Source: an uncultured Clostridia bacterium (GTDB taxonomy: Bacteria > Bacillota > Clostridia > Christensenellales > CAG-917). From it: 27,729 bases of DNA. Position 1 is the stretch's first letter. Every line of letters begins with the position of its first letter. Under the pieces are notes generated by a model that did no database searches, was not told where the DNA came from, and saw only the letters and a list, made by a program, of their open reading frames with translations. Below, piece by piece: positions 23,818 to 27,729 of this stretch. The position numbers were made by a program, and so were the translations under genes. The DNA is taken from the NCBI GenBank assembly GCA_934254835.1, contig CAKQMI010000025.1, forward strand, positions 1-27,729, given 5' to 3'.

Positions 23818-24243
23818 TTACTTGTTTGTGAAAATCTCGACGGGGACGTCGCTTTTGTTGTCCTTGACCGCGCGACGGAAAAGCCTCAGCGGATTAAGAT
23901 AAGGACGCGTTGCGTGCTCGCGCGTGGTGCATACGATAATCTTGTCGGGATTGTACTTCAACGCAATAGGCACCGAGTACTTTGCGTTCTCTTTCGTCGT
24001 CAAAGATTTCTTTTCGAGAATGATTACGCTTTCGTCGATATTACCGCGTCTTTTCAGTTCCTTGAGCATTGCTTCCGCCTCGGTCGTGTCGACTTTCAAA
24101 TTGGCGCGACCGCCCGAAAGTATCACTTCATCGGGCGAAAACTTCTTGTAAAGTTGCTCGGCGAGATCCAAACGCTGTCTTGCAAGCGCGGACAAAGTGC
24201 CGTTATCGTTCATTCTGTTGCCAAGAATAATCGCGACTATCAT
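23818..24243 (-). CDS. YdcF/ElyC/SanA family (DUF218) protein
   Basis: 141 residues. AIILGNRMNDNG at the N-terminus, SGGRANLKVDTTEAEAM, and KSLTTKENAKYSV followed by IIVCTTREHATRPY are the three conserved blocks of DUF218. Relatives are implicated in envelope metabolism, but biochemical function is not settled. It lacks the N-terminal membrane helices of many relatives, so it is predicted cytoplasmic. The ATG immediately follows the symporter stop, with GAGGT inside the symporter end, so it is translationally linked. Confidence 0.85.
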   Translation of the reverse strand: MIVAIILGNRMNDNGTLSALARQRLDLAEQLYKKFSPDEVILSGGRANLKVDTTEAEAMLKELKRRGNIDESVIILEKKSLTTKENAKYSVPIALKYNPDKIIVCTTREHATRPYLNPLRLFRRAVKDNKSDVPVEIFTNK

Positions 24244-26049
24244 TTATTTTTCAACCTCGCTCGTTACTTCTTCGTCGCCTTCTGCGACTTCTTTTTCAAG
24301 CTCCTCGTCGGGCGTATCTGCAACCGACGACGCAATATCGCTTGCAAGTTCCTCTGTGTCCGCGCCGTCCATTACGACCTCGGCGTTGCCCTCTGCCACG
24401 AGTCTCCTCTTTTCGATTTCAGCGCAAAGGAAGTCGTAACGTTCCTCGCTGATGTCGTACCTTTTGAAGTATATCGCAAAACTGCAAAGGAGTATGAGGA
24501 GAGGCAACAGCGTCATAAACGCAAACAAGGTTTGGTATTGCCATTTTTCGACTTTGGTATTCTTGCCCTCGTGGTCGATACCGTTGTGGATAATGCCCTC
24601 GATTTTCGAAACGTTGTTCTTTTCGATTTCGGTTTTCTTTGCCTTTATAAGTTCCGCCTTTTCTTCCTTTGAAAGCGTATCGAAGTCGGGGCGTTCTTCT
24701 TTGACAAGTTGCTCGACTTTGGTTGCGAGTTGTCCCGCCTCGTAGTCGGCGCCTGAGATTGCCTTGTTGGTGGGGTTGAGCCCCAGTACCAAAATGATGA
24801 GCGTGGTGATGCCTACGACCGCCGCGCTACCGAGTTTCGTCGTGAAGGGACGGCAAGCAAAGATGACGCCCTCGTCGCGTATACCCGTCGTGTATTCGTT
24901 GTATTCGACGGTGTTGGCAACCGATATCGTCAACACCTGATAAAACAAAGTCTGCCCGAAGAACGCGAACGCTCCCGAAAGTCCGATGAAAATGAACGTG
25001 ACAGGGATAAACACTTCGCCGATTTTGAACCCGACTTTGTCCGCCTTATCGTTGATGCCCGTCGTAAGGCTAAGCACAAACATCAAAAGATAGCCGACGA
25101 CAATCATTATCATCGAAAGTTTGGATATCCAACGGCGCGAGTGCTTTTTGCACATCAACGGGAAGAACACGATGACGAGCGTCGAGATACCCGAAATGAC
25201 CGTGAACAGCGTGACAAGAAGTCCTTGGTACGCAAAGCGGTAATAAATCCAGTAACTTGCAAGTGCCATCGTGATACCACTGCCGATTGAGTACAGTAGC
25301 ATTGCCGCCATAACGTGTTTTAACTGGTCGTTTTTGAAGATAACCTTAAACATTTCCTTCAAGGAGCGTTTTTCGCCGTCGTCCACGCGGACTTTTGGCA
25401 AAGGCTTTTCTTTGACGACAAACACCGTCATAATCTGGCAAGCGAAGAAGAATATACATACGATAATCGACACGATTGCGTATGATTTGCTTGCGCTTGA
25501 CGCGATTGCAAGATCGCCCTGCGTCAGCGACGGAATCGAGATAACGGCAAGCCCCGCGCCGATACCCGCGCCGATGTTGGCAAGGGTTGCAAGGTTGTTG
25601 CGGTCGCTCGGATTCGATGACAACGACGGCATCATACCCCAGTAAGAAATATCGTTCATCGTATAGGTCATACCCCACAGGAGATAGCCGAATGCAAAGA
25701 AGATAAGATACTGCGTCCCGCGAAGAGGCACGCAAAATAGCGCGATTATGACGGCGACGTTTGTGATGACGCCCGCCAAAATCCACGGTTTGAATTTGCC
25801 GATTTTCGTCCTCGTGATTTCAATAAGACTGCCCATGAACGGATCGTTGCACCCGTCGAAAATACGGCACAGCACCATAATGACGCCGACCATCGCAAAT
25901 TCTGTGGTAGAAAGCCCTTTTGTGAAGGTGATGAACGTCAGAAGATAGGTGTTGACCAACTGATACGCCATATCTCTGCCGATACCGCCCATCGAGTAGC
26001 CCCACAGGTTACGCTTGCTCAATCTTTCGTTTGAAATGGATTCCGACAT
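24244..26049 (-). CDS. GPH-family (MelB-like) sugar:cation symporter with acidic C-terminal tail
   Basis: 601 residues. A twelve-helix major-facilitator-type transporter of the glycoside-pentoside-hexuronide:cation symporter family. The signatures GYSMGGIGRDMAYQ, then DGCNDPFMGSLIEITRTKIGKFKPWIL and MTYTMNDISYWGMMPSLS (substrate and cation region) are clear. Between the last two helices is a long charged insert (about 440-505, rich in Lys and Glu). The last 60 residues form a highly acidic tail, not the IIA regulatory domain found in some relatives. Sugar specificity cannot be told. GGGGAGA precedes the ATG. First gene of the operon with ydcF-like and FAD dehydrogenase genes. Confidence 0.9.
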   Translation of the reverse strand: MSESISNERLSKRNLWGYSMGGIGRDMAYQLVNTYLLTFITFTKGLSTTEFAMVGVIMVLCRIFDGCNDPFMGSLIEITRTKIGKFKPWILAGVITNVAVIIALFCVPLRGTQYLIFFAFGYLLWGMTYTMNDISYWGMMPSLSSNPSDRNNLATLANIGAGIGAGLAVISIPSLTQGDLAIASSASKSYAIVSIIVCIFFFACQIMTVFVVKEKPLPKVRVDDGEKRSLKEMFKVIFKNDQLKHVMAAMLLYSIGSGITMALASYWIYYRFAYQGLLVTLFTVISGISTLVIVFFPLMCKKHSRRWISKLSMIMIVVGYLLMFVLSLTTGINDKADKVGFKIGEVFIPVTFIFIGLSGAFAFFGQTLFYQVLTISVANTVEYNEYTTGIRDEGVIFACRPFTTKLGSAAVVGITTLIILVLGLNPTNKAISGADYEAGQLATKVEQLVKEERPDFDTLSKEEKAELIKAKKTEIEKNNVSKIEGIIHNGIDHEGKNTKVEKWQYQTLFAFMTLLPLLILLCSFAIYFKRYDISEERYDFLCAEIEKRRLVAEGNAEVVMDGADTEELASDIASSVADTPDEELEKEVAEGDEEVTSEVEK

Positions 26050-26068
26050 AATTTGTCTCCCCTATGTT

Positions 26069-26105
26069 TTTGACACTATATATACTACACTATGTGTTTG
26101 TCAAA
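26069..26105 (-). promoter_or_regulatory. Promoter with embracing inverted repeat upstream of the symporter operon
   Basis: Minus strand TTGACA (26099-26104), 16 bases, TATATA (26077-26082). A seven-base inverted repeat TTTGACA (26069-26075)/TGTCAAA (26099-26105) brackets the -35 to just past the -10, and a smaller ACAC-ATA-GTGT palindrome sits in the spacer. Arrangement suggests an operator; the regulator is unknown. Confidence 0.5.
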
Positions 26106-26302
26106 GTCAATATATTGTGTGCGCGAAAAGGTTTATAAAAATTTGAACGGCTGAAAATTTCCGCCCGGTTTTTTTCATTTTAATCACCGAAAAACGAAGT
26201 CCCGAAACCGTTGTTTTCGGATAAAATCGCTGTTTTTCCCCTCATTTTGCGCGATTATTCTTTTTTTCCATTAAAATCGTTTTCTTTTTTGCATTATGAT
26301 GA

Positions 26303-26330
26303 TATAATTCTCATATAATCTTTTAGGAGG
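26303..26330 (+). promoter_or_regulatory. Probable -10 region and ribosome binding site of the alcohol dehydrogenase gene
   Basis: TATAAT at 26303-26308 (a second copy at 26314-26319 is too close to the binding site to be useful). AGGAGG at 26325-26330 lies seven bases before the ATG. No convincing -35 is seen. The rest of the 288-base divergent gap (26050-26337) is AT-rich, with no other feature recognised apart from the symporter promoter. Confidence 0.4.
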
Positions 26331-26337
26331 ATATAAT

Positions 26338-27576
26338 ATGAACGGGATTACAAAATTCGGCTACAGGGTTTTCCAAAAAACCATGTGGGTTGCAATGTGG
26401 TTCTTGCCCTGGCGTCAAAATAAAGGCACGCTCTCGGGTGCGGGCTCAATCAAACAACTCCCCAAATGGATAAAGGAAAAAGAAGGCTGTACAAGTGCGC
26501 TTATCGTCACTGACGGCGGTTTGTTCAAACTCGGAATGGCCGATCCTATCAAGGAAGCCTTTGAAAAAGAAGGCATGAAAGCGGTTATTTACCACGACGT
26601 CGTTCCCAATCCTACAATAACCAACATCGAAGACGGTCTTCGCGTCTATAAGGAGAACAAATGTGACGTTATCATCGCTCTCGGCGGTGGCTCGGCGATG
26701 GACTGCGCAAAAGGTATCGGCGCGCGCGTTATGCTTCCCAAAAAATCAGTGCCTCAATTAAAGGGCGTTTTGAAAGTTACTTTGGGCAATCCTTTCGGCA
26801 AACTTCCCCCCATCGTCGCAATTCCCACCACGTCGGGCACGGGCTCCGAGGCTACTCTCGCCGCCGTCATCAGCAACCCCGACACCCACGAGAAGTACCC
26901 CATTAACGACACCAAAATTATACCTCGGTATATCGTGATGGACCCCGAACTTACAATCGGTCTGCCCCCTCACATTACCTCGACAACCGGTATGGACGCT
27001 TTGACTCACGCGGTCGAAGGCTTCATCGGCGGTGAAAACACCCCGCAAACCAAAAAGGACAGCATCGAGGCAGTCCAACTTATCAACAAGTATTTGAAGG
27101 AAGCCTACGATCACGGCGACAACCTCGAAGCCCGCAACAAAATGCAGTACGCTTCGTTCATCGCAGGTCGCGCATTCACTCGTTCCTACGTAGGATACGT
27201 CCACGCAATCGCGCACACCCTCGGCGGTCACTACGGCGTGCCTCACGGTCTTGCCAACGCGGTTATTCTGCCCTACGTCCTCGAAGCGTACGGAAAGAGC
27301 GCACATAAGAAACTGGCGCAACTCGCCGACTGCATCGGCATCAAAGGTAAAGACAACGCCGAAAAAGCCAACGCTTTCATTCAGTGGATCAGGGATATGA
27401 ACGCTTCCATGAACATTCCCGACAAAATCCGCGCCAAAGACGGCAGTCAACTTATCAAGGAAGAAGACCTTGACGACTGCATCACCAAAGCGTTGAAAGA
27501 AGCCAACCCCTTGTACCCCTGCCCCGTCATTTGGGGAAGAAAAGAAGTGGAGGCAATCTACAAAAAGATTATGTAA
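26338..27576 (+). CDS. Iron-containing alcohol dehydrogenase
   Basis: 412 residues of the Fe-ADH family, which interconverts alcohols and aldehydes (or ketones) with NAD(P)H in the cytoplasm. The cofactor-binding GGGSAMDCAKG lies near 116-126. The metal-binding region is MDALTHAVEGF (Asp and His ligands, near 219-224) and HAIAHTLGGHYGVPHG (two His ligands, near 289-304). PTTSGTGSEAT is also conserved. The N-terminus carries an extra hydrophobic, aromatic-rich stretch of about 28 residues (KTMWVAMWFLPWRQ) before the core, as in some clostridial relatives. Single-gene unit with a strong AGGAGG and its own terminator. In fermentation it would reoxidise NAD(P)H; the substrate is not predictable. 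Confidence 0.94.
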   Translation: MNGITKFGYRVFQKTMWVAMWFLPWRQNKGTLSGAGSIKQLPKWIKEKEGCTSALIVTDGGLFKLGMADPIKEAFEKEGMKAVIYHDVVPNPTITNIEDGLRVYKENKCDVIIALGGGSAMDCAKGIGARVMLPKKSVPQLKGVLKVTLGNPFGKLPPIVAIPTTSGTGSEATLAAVISNPDTHEKYPINDTKIIPRYIVMDPELTIGLPPHITSTTGMDALTHAVEGFIGGENTPQTKKDSIEAVQLINKYLKEAYDHGDNLEARNKMQYASFIAGRAFTRSYVGYVHAIAHTLGGHYGVPHGLANAVILPYVLEAYGKSAHKKLAQLADCIGIKGKDNAEKANAFIQWIRDMNASMNIPDKIRAKDGSQLIKEEDLDDCITKALKEANPLYPCPVIWGRKEVEAIYKKIM

Positions 27577-27589
27577 TCTTCAAAAAAAC

Positions 27590-27622
27590 AACCACCGTGG
27601 AAAAAATCACGGTGGTTTTTTT
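27590..27622. terminator. Intrinsic terminator after the alcohol dehydrogenase gene
   Basis: Ten-base-pair stem AACCACCGTG/CACGGTGGTT (27590-27599 with 27608-27617), loop of eight, then a T run. An A run on the left side would also let it stop the minus-strand gene converging from the right edge. Confidence 0.92.
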
Positions 27623-27634
27623 ATGCCTTTTTTA

Positions 27635-27729
27635 TTATTTTCGTTTGAGAGTATTGAGATAATCCTTTTGCGACTTATCGATTCTGAAACTTTCGCGCGC
27701 CTTTTGCAAAGCCTTGTTGTGCGTCCATA
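27635..27729 (-). CDS. C-terminal end of an unidentified protein (cut by window edge)
   Basis: The minus strand is open from the right edge to TAA at 27635-27637. It encodes a basic, helical-looking C-terminus of at least 31 residues ending RIDKSQKDYLNTLKRK. The stop sits 13 bases before the bidirectional terminator, as expected for a real gene end. Too short to name. Confidence 0.5.
   Translation of the reverse strand, partial: WTHNKALQKARESFRIDKSQKDYLNTLKRK

Overview
The window looks like chromosome of an anaerobic, fermentative member of the Bacillota (Clostridia), probably a gut-type, Christensenellales-like lineage. The reasons are a complete Rnf complex in the clostridial order C-D-G-E-A-B, a SpoIVFB-type sporulation protease behind a sigma-E-like promoter, Gram-positive style lipoproteins, strong AGGAGG ribosome binding sites with frequent TTG/GTG starts, and a maf/mreB/minD/spoIVF/rng neighbourhood that is a reduced version of the Bacillus locus. 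The taxonomic guess is inference. No tRNA, rRNA, CRISPR array, transposase or phage gene was seen.

Layout. (1) 1-7250, cell shape, division and sporulation: rng on the minus strand, probably reading into an L21-leader-like RNA at the left edge; a divergent short SpoIVFA-position membrane protein plus spoIVFB; minD-minE convergent with spoIVFB, their coding ends overlapping by 29 bp; then a ppx-maf-mreB operon with its own promoter and terminator. mreC, mreD, radC and minC, which accompany these genes in Bacillus, are absent. (2) 7213-12373: the rnfCDGEAB operon, with a promoter before rnfC and a terminator after rnfB. (3) 12464-13276: two half-length TSUP (TauE/SafE-like) permease genes in tandem. 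(4) 13277-13877: 600 bp without a gene, holding two related MITE-like inverted-repeat elements that share a junction, followed by a strong promoter. (5) 13878-17717: a 1279-residue lipoprotein with about five jelly-roll (CBM-like) modules and a C-terminal membrane helix. (6) 17731-19305: an array of small hairpins between two terminators, then a thyA-folA operon. (7) 19378-22316: a four-helix membrane protein whose promoter contains a perfect palindrome, and a BspA-type cell-surface lipoprotein bracketed by two near-identical terminators. (8) 22374-26105: an operon of a GPH-family sugar symporter, a YdcF/DUF218 protein and a COG2509-type FAD-dependent dehydrogenase. (9) 26338-27729: an iron-containing alcohol dehydrogenase with its own terminator, and the C-terminal end of a further minus-strand gene.

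How the genes may work together. Rnf couples reduced-ferredoxin oxidation to NAD+ reduction and ion pumping. The alcohol dehydrogenase can reoxidise NAD(P)H. The GPH symporter could use the ion gradient for sugar uptake. The large lipoprotein and the BspA-like protein would bind glycans or other surface ligands. The most unusual items are the MITE-like pair, the rudimentary SpoIVFA-position protein with the minE/spoIVFB antisense overlap, the doubly anchored multi-module lipoprotein, and the hairpin array downstream of it.
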